Positions 1-8,800 of a stretch of DNA of 64,000 bases are shown here, one piece after another. Location: positions 186,001 through 250,000 of the forward strand of contig NZ_QDFV01000002.1 of assembly GCF_003075395.1 (NCBI RefSeq), read 5' to 3'. A program made the position numbers and the translations under genes. This stretch comes from Microbacterium sp. TPD7012 (GTDB lineage: Bacteria; Actinomycetota; Actinomycetes; Actinomycetales; Microbacteriaceae). Within the stretch, counting starts at the first letter, position 1. Each line of letters begins with the position of its first letter. Below the pieces are notes generated by a model. It did not search any database, was not told the origin of the DNA, and saw only the letters and a list, made by a program, of their open reading frames with translations.

Positions 1-90
1 CAGCTCGAACGGGATGCGCCGGACTCCCAGGCGGATCGTGCGGCCCGGACCGAACCGTGTCGGCGTCGTGCTCATCGTGGTGGTGGTCAT
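1..90 (-). CDS. ABC-2 type transporter permease, N-terminal fragment (truncated by window edge)
   Basis: Only the first 30 codons are in the window; the gene continues beyond base 1. Its ATG overlaps the stop codon of the upstream ATPase gene in an ATGA arrangement, which implies translational coupling. The visible peptide is a short Thr-rich then Arg-rich cytoplasmic start, with no membrane segment reached yet. Calling it the permease partner of the ATPase is inference from the overlap and from the usual gene order of ABC-2 exporters. A second in-frame ATG lies five codons further in. Confidence 0.55.
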   Translation of the reverse strand, partial: MTTTTMSTTPTRFGPGRTIRLGVRRIPFEL

Positions 91-956
91 GCTGCCGTCT
101 CCTCGGTGCGCGAGTCGAACGCGCGGATCAGGTCGAGATAGATGTCCTCGAGAGTGGGGCGGACGACCTCGAGGTCTCGGGGCTCGCCGCCGTCGCGCTG
201 CAGAGCGGCGACGAGCGCCCCGGGTTCGCCGGTGCGCTCCTCGCGCCGTGCCCCCGTGCCGTCGGTCCAGCGCACGAGCGGGATGCGCGACTCCGCTCCG
301 CCGAGCTCGTCGATGCGTCCCATCGCGGCGATGGCCCCTCCGGCGATGACCGCGGCGCGGTCGCCGAGCTGCGCGGCCTCGTCGAGGTAGTGCGTCGTGA
401 GCAGGATGCTCGTGCCCTCGGCCTTGAGCGAGCGGATGAGCTCCCAGAACTGGCGGCGGGCTTCGGGATCGAACCCGGTGGTCGGCTCGTCGAGGAACAG
501 GAGCTCCGGCCGGCCGATGATGCCGAGGGCCACGTCGAGCCGACGCTGCTGACCGCCCGACAGTCGTGCGGCCCGCGTGCGCTGCTTCTCCTCCAGGCCG
601 ACGGCGGCGATCACCTCGTCGATGTCGCGCGGCCGCGGGTAGTAGCCCGCGAACTCCTTGAGGAGCTCCCGCACCGTGAACGAGCCGGCCTCCCCGGTGG
701 ACTGCAGCACGATGCCGAGCCGCGCCTTCCAGTCCAGGCCGCCGTGCTGCGGGTCGACGCCGAGCACGCGCACCTCGCCGGAGCTGCGGTGGCGGTAGCC
801 CTCGAGGATCTCGATCGTCGTCGACTTCCCCGCGCCGTTGGGGCCGAGGAGCGCGAATGTCTCGCCGCGCTCGATGTCGAAGCTGAGGCCGTCCACCGCC
901 GTGAAGTCGCCGTAGTCCTTGCGGAGGTCGCGGACCTCGATCACGCTCTCTGTCAT
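87..956 (-). CDS. ABC-2 type (multidrug/daunorubicin-like) exporter ATP-binding protein
   Basis: This 289-residue ATPase would power a membrane exporter formed with the permease that overlaps its stop codon. Walker A (GPNGAGKST) lies near residue 38, the signature LSGGQQRRLD near 133 and Walker B (LLFLDEPTTGFDP) near 150, followed by the H-loop LLTTHYLDEA. The C-terminal 80 residues match the variable tail of CcmA/DrrA-type subunits. I start at the ATG at 956, where family similarity begins (MTESVIEVRDLRKDYG); the frame is open further upstream but that part has no family features. A perfect palindrome upstream (1012-1037) may be its operator. The substrate is unknown. Confidence 0.9.
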   Translation of the reverse strand: MTESVIEVRDLRKDYGDFTAVDGLSFDIERGETFALLGPNGAGKSTTIEILEGYRHRSSGEVRVLGVDPQHGGLDWKARLGIVLQSTGEAGSFTVRELLKEFAGYYPRPRDIDEVIAAVGLEEKQRTRAARLSGGQQRRLDVALGIIGRPELLFLDEPTTGFDPEARRQFWELIRSLKAEGTSILLTTHYLDEAAQLGDRAAVIAGGAIAAMGRIDELGGAESRIPLVRWTDGTGARREERTGEPGALVAALQRDGGEPRDLEVVRPTLEDIYLDLIRAFDSRTEETAA

Positions 957-1011
957 GCATCCCAGACTGCCGGTGCGCAGCCGTGGGCGGTAGCGGTGGA
1001 CCGGCGGATCA

Positions 1012-1037
1012 CGGCATCCACCGATCGGTGGATGCCG
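1012..1037. promoter_or_regulatory. Perfect 26-bp palindrome, candidate operator of the ABC exporter
   Basis: Each arm reads CGGCATCCACCGA from the left, and all 13 base pairs match with no spacer. It lies 56 bp upstream of the exporter ATPase start and just beyond the terminator of the preceding gene. A dyad of this size and perfection suits a dimeric repressor such as TetR, MarR or PadR, but no regulator gene is adjacent inside the window. It could also form a hairpin in the mRNA. Confidence 0.5.
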
Positions 1038-1050
1038 ACGGGACGAAGAA

Positions 1051-1083
1051 GAGGTGCGCGCGGTCACCCGCGCGCACCTCTTT
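1051..1083 (-). terminator. Rho-independent terminator of the DivIVA-domain gene
   Basis: A 13-bp perfect GC-rich stem (GAGGTGCGCGCGG at 1051-1063 and its complement at 1068-1080) has a four-base loop. On the minus strand it is followed by TTCTTC. It starts 21 bp past the stop codon of the DivIVA-domain gene. Confidence 0.7.
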
Positions 1084-1100
1084 CCGATCGTTCGACCGCG

Positions 1101-2471
1101 TCAGCGCTTGCTGCTCTCCTCGGCGTCGACCACGTCGATCGTGATCTTCTCGAGCGGGCGGTCGTCGTCGAGCTCGTCCTCGAGCAGCTCGTCTCCGAGG
1201 AACTCGTCGTCGGCCACCTCGTCGTCCGCGTTCTCTGCCGGAGCGCTCTCGGCGATCTCCGCGGGGAGGGCCTCGTCGGAGAAGATGCCGTCGGGGCGGA
1301 TGAGCTCGCGCACCTCGGCCATGAAGCTCGTCAGCTGCTGCTGCTGCCAGCGCAGCTGACGGGCGCGGTCCTCCGCATCGCGCAGCACGGCCGTGGTGTG
1401 ACCGGTGACCGACTCGACGATCTTCTGCGACTTCACACGGGAGCGATCGAGGATCTCGCGGGCCCGCACCTTCGCGTCGGCTTCGATCGCCTGCGCCTGC
1501 GAGCGCGTCAGGTGCTCGTAGTCCTCGGCCCTGGACGAGATGCGCTGGGCGTGCTCGAGCGATGCCGCCACCTGCTCGTTGGCATCGTTCGTGATGCGCT
1601 CCGCGTGGGCCACGGCCTGGTTGTGCAGCACGAGGAACTCCTGCTGCGCGTCATCCTGGCGGCGGCTCAGCGTCTCCTCGAACTCGAGGACGCGCGCGTT
1701 CATGTCGCGCACCTCGCGCTCGGCATCCGCGCGCAGCTGGGTCGTCTCGCGGGTGACGAGGGAGCGGAGCGCGGCTGCGCCCTTCTCCGCCTCGGTGCGG
1801 ATCGCGGTCGCCTCCTGCGCGGCCTGGTTCACCTTCTCGGCGGCGTGCGCGGCCTCGCGCTCGATGCGCGCCTCGTGCGCCGTGTACTCGGTGTCCATCT
1901 TCAGGCGCACCTGATCGGCGTCGCGCTGCGCCTGCGCGGTGATGCGCTCGGCGTCGGCCTCGGCCTCGGCGCGCTGCGCCGTGACCTCTTCACGAGCCGA
2001 GGTCATCAGGCGATCGGCCTGGACGGCGGCGTTCTGGATCAGGACGTTCGCCTGCTCCTCGGCCACGCGGAGGATCGCCTCGAACTGCTGGCGGGACGGC
2101 GCTTCCTTGCCATCCGGCTGCGGGGCGTCGACGAGTTCCGAGGTGAGGGTCGCGATCTGCTGCTCGGCGTCGGAGGCCTTCGCCGCCGCGGCGCTGAGCT
2201 CGCCCTCGAGCGCCTCACGGGCCGCGCGCTCCTCGTCGCGGATGGCCTCGACGGCCTCGGCCTGGGCGGCCTTGGTCGCGGCGAGGTCGGTCGTCAGCTG
2301 CTCGATCTGGGTGCGGAGGGTGCTGAGCGCAGCATCGACCTCGCCCTTGTCGTAGCCGCGGAATCCCACGGTGAAGGCCGCCTGCGGCTCACGCGGGTTG
2401 GTCTCGATCAGCTGATCGAAGAAGTCGGGGGACCGCTCGTCGCGATCGGTGCTTCCGGAGGATTCGCTCAT
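1101..2471 (-). CDS. DivIVA-domain coiled-coil protein
   Basis: A 456-residue cytoplasmic protein. The N-terminus carries a DivIVA-like motif (FTVGFRGYDKGEVDAAL, about residues 33-49), which in this family contacts curved or polar membrane. A very long Ala/Glu/Arg coiled coil follows (about 50-380), then an acidic tail rich in Glu and Asp. It is longer than typical Wag31/DivIVA (about 260-300), so it is probably a DivIVA-related scaffold like those of filamentous actinobacteria (inference). The ATG at 2471 is preferred over an in-frame TTG three codons upstream; AAAGG lies about 10 bases before it. A terminator follows the gene, so it is likely monocistronic. Confidence 0.82.
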   Translation of the reverse strand: MSESSGSTDRDERSPDFFDQLIETNPREPQAAFTVGFRGYDKGEVDAALSTLRTQIEQLTTDLAATKAAQAEAVEAIRDEERAAREALEGELSAAAAKASDAEQQIATLTSELVDAPQPDGKEAPSRQQFEAILRVAEEQANVLIQNAAVQADRLMTSAREEVTAQRAEAEADAERITAQAQRDADQVRLKMDTEYTAHEARIEREAAHAAEKVNQAAQEATAIRTEAEKGAAALRSLVTRETTQLRADAEREVRDMNARVLEFEETLSRRQDDAQQEFLVLHNQAVAHAERITNDANEQVAASLEHAQRISSRAEDYEHLTRSQAQAIEADAKVRAREILDRSRVKSQKIVESVTGHTTAVLRDAEDRARQLRWQQQQLTSFMAEVRELIRPDGIFSDEALPAEIAESAPAENADDEVADDEFLGDELLEDELDDDRPLEKITIDVVDAEESSKR

Positions 2472-2693
2472 GAGCTGCAAGCCTTTCTGGCGAGGCCACG
2501 TCGCGGAGCTGCAGCTCCGTCCCGCCGAGCGGGGAACACGTGGACCGTGGGGGGAGGTCGTATGGGCTCACGCCGCGGCCGAGACCTGGCGGAGGTCAGG
2601 CCGTGCGCGGGCGCGCATACAGCCTAGTTCCGTCTTCCGCATCGTGCGCGCTCGGTTTTCCGGGCGGTGAGGGCGGCGACCTCCGCCGTGTCG

Positions 2694-2999
2694 TCAGCGA
2701 GGGTCGACGAGGTGGTCCAGGACCAGTTCTCCCGTGGCGTTGAGGGCCTTCATCATGTCGGCGATCAGGTGCGGGTCGACCGCGGGCGGGTCGGCGCTGT
2801 CGAATCCGAACTGCAACGGGATCGCAGGGTGGATCCAGACGGTCGCGCGCTGGTCCTCGCCGCCGTTGACCGGGCGCCACGTCATCATGAAGCTCTCCTG
2901 GCGGCGGAGCTTGGTCGCGATCACGATCTTCAGATGCGCCAGGGTCTTGTCCTCGATGAGGATCGGATCCGAGGTGCCGTCGTACCGGAGTCTGCCCAT
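2694..2999 (-). CDS. Small conserved actinobacterial protein (DUF7882-like)
   Basis: A 101-residue soluble protein. It resembles a small family found in Microbacteriaceae that is sometimes labelled ATP-dependent DNA ligase in databases; it is far too short and has no KxDG ligase motif, so I reject that label. Visible features are a mixed charged N-terminal half (LIEDKTLAHLKIVIATKLRR) and a central W-R-P-V motif. The function is unknown. A TACGGT box six bases before the ATG indicates a leaderless transcript and supports this start. Confidence 0.7.
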   Translation of the reverse strand: MGRLRYDGTSDPILIEDKTLAHLKIVIATKLRRQESFMMTWRPVNGGEDQRATVWIHPAIPLQFGFDSADPPAVDPHLIADMMKALNATGELVLDHLVDPR

Positions 3000-3005
3000 T
3001 CATGA

Positions 3006-3011
3006 ACCGTA
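3006..3011 (-). promoter_or_regulatory. -10 box, leaderless promoter of the DUF7882-like gene
   Basis: TACGGT, then six bases, then ATG. Transcription would start at or next to the A of the start codon. Confidence 0.6.
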
Positions 3012-3088
3012 CACCCGAGCAGGTCCGTCGGTGCATGCCCGGGAATCGTCCTGCGCGCAATCCCCTTCTGCGGCGACCGCCGGCGGTC

Positions 3089-3094
3089 TAGTGT
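3089..3094 (+). promoter_or_regulatory. -10 box, leaderless promoter of the 102-residue hypothetical gene
   Basis: TAGTGT, six bases, ATG at 3101. It decides the start in favour of the first ATG rather than the internal ones. Confidence 0.6.
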
Positions 3095-3100
3095 CGCCGG

Positions 3101-3409
3101 ATGACGGAGAACGGGGAGGCGAGTGGAATGAGTGCGATGCGGACCATGGTGCGCACCCAGGTCACGGTCAACGACGTCGGGTACTTCCTGGCGCAGGGAC
3201 AGGACGTCGACGACCTGAAGGGGGAGATCGAGTCGGCCGTGCGGGCCGGTCCGCGCTTCGTCGAGTTCATCGTGGTCGGGAACCGCTCGGTGAGCGTGCT
3301 GGTCTCCGCCGCGACCCAGGTGGTGATCTCGGTCGACACCGTCGAGTACGACCACCGCGACAACGGCGATGACAGCGCGCCGTTCGGGGGCACGTTCGAC
3401 CTGCTCTGA
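3101..3409 (+). CDS. Hypothetical 102-residue protein
   Basis: I do not recognise the family. The protein is small, acidic and soluble, with a central alpha/beta pattern (LKGEIESAVRAGPRFVEFIVVGNRSVSVLV) and no signal peptide or membrane segment. Two further in-frame ATGs lie at codons 10 and 13, but the leaderless -10 box fits the first one. It is divergent from the DUF7882-like gene, with about 100 bp between them. High-GC codon use matches its neighbours, so it is probably real. Confidence 0.6.
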   Translation: MTENGEASGMSAMRTMVRTQVTVNDVGYFLAQGQDVDDLKGEIESAVRAGPRFVEFIVVGNRSVSVLVSAATQVVISVDTVEYDHRDNGDDSAPFGGTFDLL

Positions 3410-3482
3410 CCGAGGCGATGCGCGTCAGGGCGACACCCGCGGTCCCCGGCCGAGGCTCGCCGATCGGCCGCACCTGCCCTGG

Positions 3483-3488
3483 TACGGT
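3483..3488 (+). promoter_or_regulatory. Candidate -10 box upstream of the FG-GAP M23 peptidase
   Basis: TACGGT lies about 54 bases before the ATG at 3542. Unlike most genes here it would give a leader with a purine-rich AGAGAGAACG region ahead of the start. Confidence 0.35.
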
Positions 3489-3541
3489 GACGGCGGAGGA
3501 CACTGCGTCCCTGGGGCCGACCGAGCAGAGAGAACGTCGAG

Positions 3542-4864
3542 ATGAAGCGAGCATCCCGTTGGCGTCTCGTGCGCGTGAGCGCGGTCACCGCGATGGTGCT
3601 GGTCGTCGGAGCACTCGTGCCCTCCCTCTCCGGTGGAGCCCCGGCCGCAGCGGCCACCGACGGGCAGATGATCTTCCCCGCCTCGGGCAACATCCAGTCG
3701 ATCGTCTGGGACGGATGCCTCGGCGACTACCGTCCGCACGAGGGCATCGACATCACCGGGCGCGGAGGAGATCCGATCCTCGCCGCGTACGACGGAGTGA
3801 TCAAGACCCGCACGGCCAACAACGGCTACGGGAACTACACCGACATCGAGCACCCCGGCGGCTATGTGACGCGCTACGCCCACATGGTCGCCCCCGGATG
3901 GTACCCGCCGGGCACCGCGGTCGTGCGGGGCCAGCAGATCGGAGTGGTGGGCAAGACCGGGGCGACCACCGCCAATCACCTGCACTTCGAGGTGCGGTTG
4001 AACGGAGCGGTCTACACGGCGATCAACGGCGGCTTCACCTGCCTGAGCGACGTGCGGCGCGGTGACCCGATCCCGCTGTTCTTCCCCGGCCTCGGCAGCG
4101 ACAACGGCTCCGTGGTCGCCTCGGCCGACTACACCGGCGACGACAAGGCCGACCTGCTGACGGTCGCGGGCAACGGGGACGTCCAGCTCCGCGCCGGCAA
4201 CGGCGCCGGCGGGTTCCAGAAGACCGCCACGTACGTCGGGTTGGGCACCGTCCGGCGCCACTTCACGCACACCGACCTCAACGGGGACGACAAGGCCGAC
4301 ATCATCGCGGCGCGATCCGATGGGGCGCTGGAGTACTTCGCCGGCGTGGGCAACGGAGGGTTCCAGGCGGTCGCGGTCGTGGGCAACGGCTGGTACGACA
4401 TGCTGCACGTGACATCGGGCGCGGACTACACCGGAGACGGCAAGCAGGATGTCATCGGCGTCTCGGCCGCCGGAGTCATGACCATCTTCCGCGGCTCCGG
4501 GTCGGGAGGTTTCGCGACGCCCTACGTGACGCTCGGCGGCGGCTGGGAAGGGTTCCATTTCCTCGTCGGCGGAGACTTCGACAACGACGGGCGCGGTGAC
4601 ATCATCGGGATCGACGACACGGGCTCCCTCTATTTCTATCCCGGCGGCGTCAACGGGTTCGGCGCACGGCGCACGGCCGGTGCCGGATGGCTGGAGTTCA
4701 CCGCCCTCACCGGCGGCGTCGACTACAACGGCGACGAGCGCGCCGATCTGCTGGGACGCACTCCTGCGGGAGAGCTCTTCCTCTATCCGGGCAATGGCAA
4801 GGGCGGCTTCAACGCCCGCACGCTCGTGGCCGCAGACGCCGCCGACTACCTGTCCATCGAGTAG
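3542..4864 (+). CDS. Secreted M23 (LytM-type) metallopeptidase with FG-GAP/VCBS repeats
   Basis: A 440-residue exported protein. A Sec signal peptide (basic start, hydrophobic core, A-A-A-A-T cleavage region) spans about residues 1-38. The M23 domain (about 45-180) has the zinc motifs HEGID and HLHFEV. The rest is a run of VCBS/FG-GAP units, each with a calcium-type loop such as DYTGDDKADLL, DLNGDDKADII, DFDNDGRGDII and DYNGDERADLL; these usually build a beta-propeller. M23 enzymes cut peptidoglycan cross-bridges or act as inactive activators. Here the propeller probably anchors or targets the enzyme outside the cell (inference). Confidence 0.9.
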   Translation: MKRASRWRLVRVSAVTAMVLVVGALVPSLSGGAPAAAATDGQMIFPASGNIQSIVWDGCLGDYRPHEGIDITGRGGDPILAAYDGVIKTRTANNGYGNYTDIEHPGGYVTRYAHMVAPGWYPPGTAVVRGQQIGVVGKTGATTANHLHFEVRLNGAVYTAINGGFTCLSDVRRGDPIPLFFPGLGSDNGSVVASADYTGDDKADLLTVAGNGDVQLRAGNGAGGFQKTATYVGLGTVRRHFTHTDLNGDDKADIIAARSDGALEYFAGVGNGGFQAVAVVGNGWYDMLHVTSGADYTGDGKQDVIGVSAAGVMTIFRGSGSGGFATPYVTLGGGWEGFHFLVGGDFDNDGRGDIIGIDDTGSLYFYPGGVNGFGARRTAGAGWLEFTALTGGVDYNGDERADLLGRTPAGELFLYPGNGKGGFNARTLVAADAADYLSIE

Positions 4865-4901
4865 CGTTCCCGATCTGCCGGGACGGACGGGGTCGTCCGC
4901 G

Positions 4902-4907
4902 TATCGT
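4902..4907 (+). promoter_or_regulatory. -10 box, leaderless promoter of the 281-residue coiled-coil gene
   Basis: TATCGT, six bases, ATG at 4914. This fixes the start although the frame is open far upstream. Confidence 0.6.
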
Positions 4908-4913
4908 GGGCGC

Positions 4914-5759
4914 ATGGCCGATCCGACTCTCGAGGAGATCGCGGCCGGGCTCTGCGCCGGCCCACCGGAGGACTTCGTGTCCGCACGCAACGCCCGTGCC
5001 AAGGAAGTGGGCGACGCCGCCCTGTCCGCGCAGATCCGCGCGCTCCGCAAGCCGTCGATCGCGGCCTGGGTCGTGAACCTGTTCGCCCAGGAGCGCGCGG
5101 GGCAGCTGGACCAGGCGCTGCAGCTCGCCGCCGAGCTCCGTGAGGCACAGGACGATCTGGATGCCGCGACGCTGGCGAAGCTCGGCAGGGAACGGCGCAC
5201 GCTCACGCGACGGCTGGCCGAGACCGCGGCGGAACTCGCGGGTTCCCGTGGCGAGCGCATCACCCCGGCGACGCTCGAGGCCGTGGAGCAGACCATCTCG
5301 GCCGCGTTCTTCGACCCCGGTGCCGCGGCGGCGGTCGCCTCGGGGCGGCTGACCCGCGCCCTGGAGCCCACCGGAAGCGCGGATGACGTGCGCGACGCGG
5401 TGGCCGGCGAGGTCACCGCGCTCCCGGCCGCTCCCGCGCGCCCCGCGGATGAGCTGCAGGCCCGGCGGGTGCGCCGCGATGCCGAGCGACGGGTCGCCGC
5501 TGCGGAGAAGGAGCTCACCACGGCCGAGCGTGCGCTGGCGAAGCAGACCACTGCGCTGGAGGCGCTCCGCTCGCGCGCCGCCGAGCTGTCCGAGGAAGAG
5601 GCCGACCTCGAGGCCCGGCTGGCGAAGGTGCGGAAGGAGAGCGACCGCGTGCAGCGGGAGACGCCCGAGGCCGAGGCGACGCAGGCGAAGGCTCAGGAGC
5701 AGGCGGATGCCGCCGCCGACGAGGTCGCCGAGGCGCGACGCGCGGTCGAGGAGCTGTAG
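4914..5759 (+). CDS. Hypothetical coiled-coil protein
   Basis: 281 residues, soluble, with no signal or membrane segment. The N-terminal part (about 1-60) has a recognisable conserved-looking patch, RALRKPSIAAWVVNLFAQE, seen in actinobacterial hypothetical proteins. The rest is Ala/Glu/Arg-rich and predicted coiled coil, especially 180-281, with heptad-like Ala/Leu spacing. Its role is unknown. It lies between two genes for exported proteins but has its own leaderless promoter. Confidence 0.7.
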   Translation: MADPTLEEIAAGLCAGPPEDFVSARNARAKEVGDAALSAQIRALRKPSIAAWVVNLFAQERAGQLDQALQLAAELREAQDDLDAATLAKLGRERRTLTRRLAETAAELAGSRGERITPATLEAVEQTISAAFFDPGAAAAVASGRLTRALEPTGSADDVRDAVAGEVTALPAAPARPADELQARRVRRDAERRVAAAEKELTTAERALAKQTTALEALRSRAAELSEEEADLEARLAKVRKESDRVQRETPEAEATQAKAQEQADAAADEVAEARRAVEEL

Positions 5760-5810
5760 CGGGGCGCTCCGACGCGGGACACCGTGGCGAGAACCGTCCC
5801 CGGACGTCGA

Positions 5811-5816
5811 TAGAGT
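5811..5816 (+). promoter_or_regulatory. -10 box, leaderless promoter of the GH-like membrane protein
   Basis: TAGAGT, six bases, ATG at 5823. Confidence 0.6.
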
Positions 5817-5822
5817 TCCTCC

Positions 5823-8800
5823 ATGCGAGCGAAGACGGCCGTGCCCGAGAAGTCGGCGCGCGCCCGCGGCATCCTCGCGCTGATCGTCGTCGCCGTGCTC
5901 CTGGCCGCGGGGGCCGGCGTCGGGCTGGTGGTCGGCGACGCCCTCGGGATCCGGGCCCAGCCCGCCGAGCGGATGGGCGGGGAGTCTCGCGCGGTCGAGA
6001 CGGTGCCGGCATCCGTCCCGCCTCCGCAGATCACCGTGGTCGGTGCCGGCGGGTCCGAGCGGATGCGCGTCGCCGTCGACGAGCTCGATGCCGCGCTGGC
6101 GGGGGTCGAGACCGCGGGCAGCGCGACCCTGACCGTCGTGCTCGTGCAACCCCACGTGGGTGCGGTCGATGACGAGGGCTATCTGCTGGCGGGCACGCCC
6201 GATGCGCTGCGCATCGAGGCCGGGGAGGCGGGGGCGGCGCGCGGCATCTACGACCTGGCGGCCGCGATCCGGCAGGGGAAGGACATCACCGCCGGCATCG
6301 GAACCCCGGTGACGTCGCGACTCCCGTTCCGCATGGTCGATCTCGGTGCCGTCGGCGTCGCTGCGGACCCGGCGGAATGGCTGCCGGGAACCGACTACTC
6401 CCACGCGTCGAAGGCGTTCGCGGATGTGTTCCTCCCCGAGGCGCCCTACATCGACGAGCAGGCGCTCGCCGCGGCCTACGACGACTACGACGGATACCTC
6501 CGCCGCGTCATCGCCGACGGGTACAACGCCATCTCCTTCCCCGGCTTCGTCGAGTTCGCGACCTTCGACGAGGTCGACGGGGTCTATGCGGACGGTGACG
6601 AGCACGTGGCCAAGGCGCTCGCGCTGCGCGAGGCCTTCGGGCCGTTCTGGGACCGCGCCGAGGAGCTCGGGATGAAGGTGTTCCTGCGCACCGACATGCT
6701 CACCCTCACCTCGCCGCTCGAGGCCTATCTCACCGACCGCTTCGGCACCCTCGACACCACGTCACCCGAGCTCTGGGATGTCTATGCTGCGGGGCTCGAC
6801 GAGCTCTACGCCGCCGAGCCCGCGCTCGACGGCGTGCTCATCCGCATCGGCGAGGCGGGGCGGGTGTACGACGTGGCGGGCTGGGACTACTACTCGGCGC
6901 TGGCCGTGACCACGCCCGAGGCAGTGCGCGCGATGCTCACCGCGCTCACCGGTCAGGCCGAGGATTCCGGACGCGAGGTGATCTTCCGCACCTGGAGCGT
7001 CGGCGTCGGCGCCGTCGGCGACATGCACACGAACGCCGCGTCGTACGAGGCCGTGCTCGGCGGGGTCGACTCGCCGGCGCTGATCGTGTCGACGAAGTAC
7101 ACGCTCGGGGACTTCTACAGCTGGCTGCCGTTGAACGACACCCTGCAGCAGGGCGAGCAGCGGCGGATCGTCGAGTTCCAGAGTCGTCGCGAGTTCGAGA
7201 ACAACGGGGCGTTCCCGAACGACCTCGGTGCGGAGTACGCCTGGGCGCTGCAGGAGCTGCTCGCGTCGAACGATCGCATCGAGGGCATCTGGGCGTGGGC
7301 GCAGGACGGCGGCCCGTGGCGCGCGGGACCGATGATCCTCTACGACAAGGCGGGCTTCTGGCAGCTCGCGGACCTGAACTCGCAGCTGGCCGTGCAGCTC
7401 GCGCGCGATCCGGACGCGGACCCTGCCGAGATCACGGAGGGGTGGGCTCGGGAGTGGTTCTCCGACGACCCGGCCACCGTCCGGGCGATCACGGATGCCA
7501 TGGCGCTGTCGCGCACCGCCATCGAGCAGGGGCTGTACATCCCGCCGTTCGCGGAGCAGCGCGTCTCGGCGATCGGGCTGGAGCCCCCGCCCATGATGTG
7601 GATCTTCGAGTGGGACATCCTCACCGGCGACTCCGCGGTGCTCGACGTGATCTACACGATCTCCCGCGACCGACTCGACGAGGCTGTGCAGGGCGGCGAT
7701 GTCGCATCCGACGCCGTGGAGCGGATGCGCGCGCTGATCGAGGGGACCGACCCATCGACCTGGCGCGACGCCGGGCTGCGCGAGGCGTTCCTCGGCAGCC
7801 TCGACTACGAGCAGGACACGCTCGACCTGCTCGGGGCCTACCGGGCGACGATCCTGCATCAGGCAGCGTGGCACGACACGCTCTCCGCCGACTCGTACGC
7901 CGCATGGCAGACGGCCCGTGACGCCTACACGGCGCAGGCCGCCGCCCACCTCGCCGCGTACGAGGGCGACGTCGACCACCCGGCGTTCAACCTCACGGCC
8001 GCCGAGCTCGGGATCGAACGCGGCGACCGCGATCTCGCGATGGCGTGGATGGCTCGGGTGCTGCTGGTGCTCACCGCGGCATGGGTGCTGATCGGCATCC
8101 TGTCCGCGCGGACGCGACTGGTCCGGCGTCCGGGAGCGATGGCGGCGCGCGCGACCTGGGTCAGCTCGACCCGTCCGTGGCGGGCGGGGGAGTCGACGCT
8201 CGGGATGCTGCGGGCCGACCATGTGCTGCTGGTCCTCGTGCCGGGTGCGCTCCTCGTCGCGACGAGGGCGGTGCAGACGTCCTTCCTGTCCTGGGTGCAT
8301 CTCGCGGTGACGCTCGGAGCGTGGGCCGTGTTCGTCGCCCTGCTGCTCGTGCTGTTCCGCGGACGGTGGGGGTGGGCGGTGCTCGCCACGATCGGCGGAG
8401 TCGTCGTGCTGCGCTGCGCGCTCGTGCTCACGGCGCTGTCGTTCAGCGGTCCGGGGGGCTACTGGTTCGCGTTCTGGACCGATCCTGTGCGCCGCTCGCT
8501 CTACATCGCCGTGGCGTTCGCGCTCTTCGTCTGGCTGTTCGTCGCCGTCGGCTGGGCGCTGGCCGCCCGCATCGGCGCGCGGCGCGCGACGGGCGCGGTG
8601 CTCGCCGCCGTCGGCGCGGGTCTCGCGGTGCCGGCTGCGGTCATCGCGGTGGTCGGGCTCGAGCGAGCGCTCACCGCGTGGAACGACCAGATGGGTCTGC
8701 TCCCGTGGGGGCTGTCGCGGATCCTCGGGATCACGGTGTACCTCGACATCCCCGCATCGACGGCGTGGGTCGCCGCCGGCGCGGGTGTCGTGCTGACGGC

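Noticed and set aside
57..2627. Very long open frames opposite or out of frame with real genes (also 19328-22885 minus, 38878-42144 minus, 51272-54262 minus).
   Set aside because: They are shadows caused by high GC. Their products are Arg/Gly/Ala/His-rich with no domain features, and each lies over well-recognised genes.
2694..2999. Annotation of the 101-residue protein as ATP-dependent DNA ligase.
   Set aside because: It is far too short and has no KxDG motif or nucleotidyltransferase domain.
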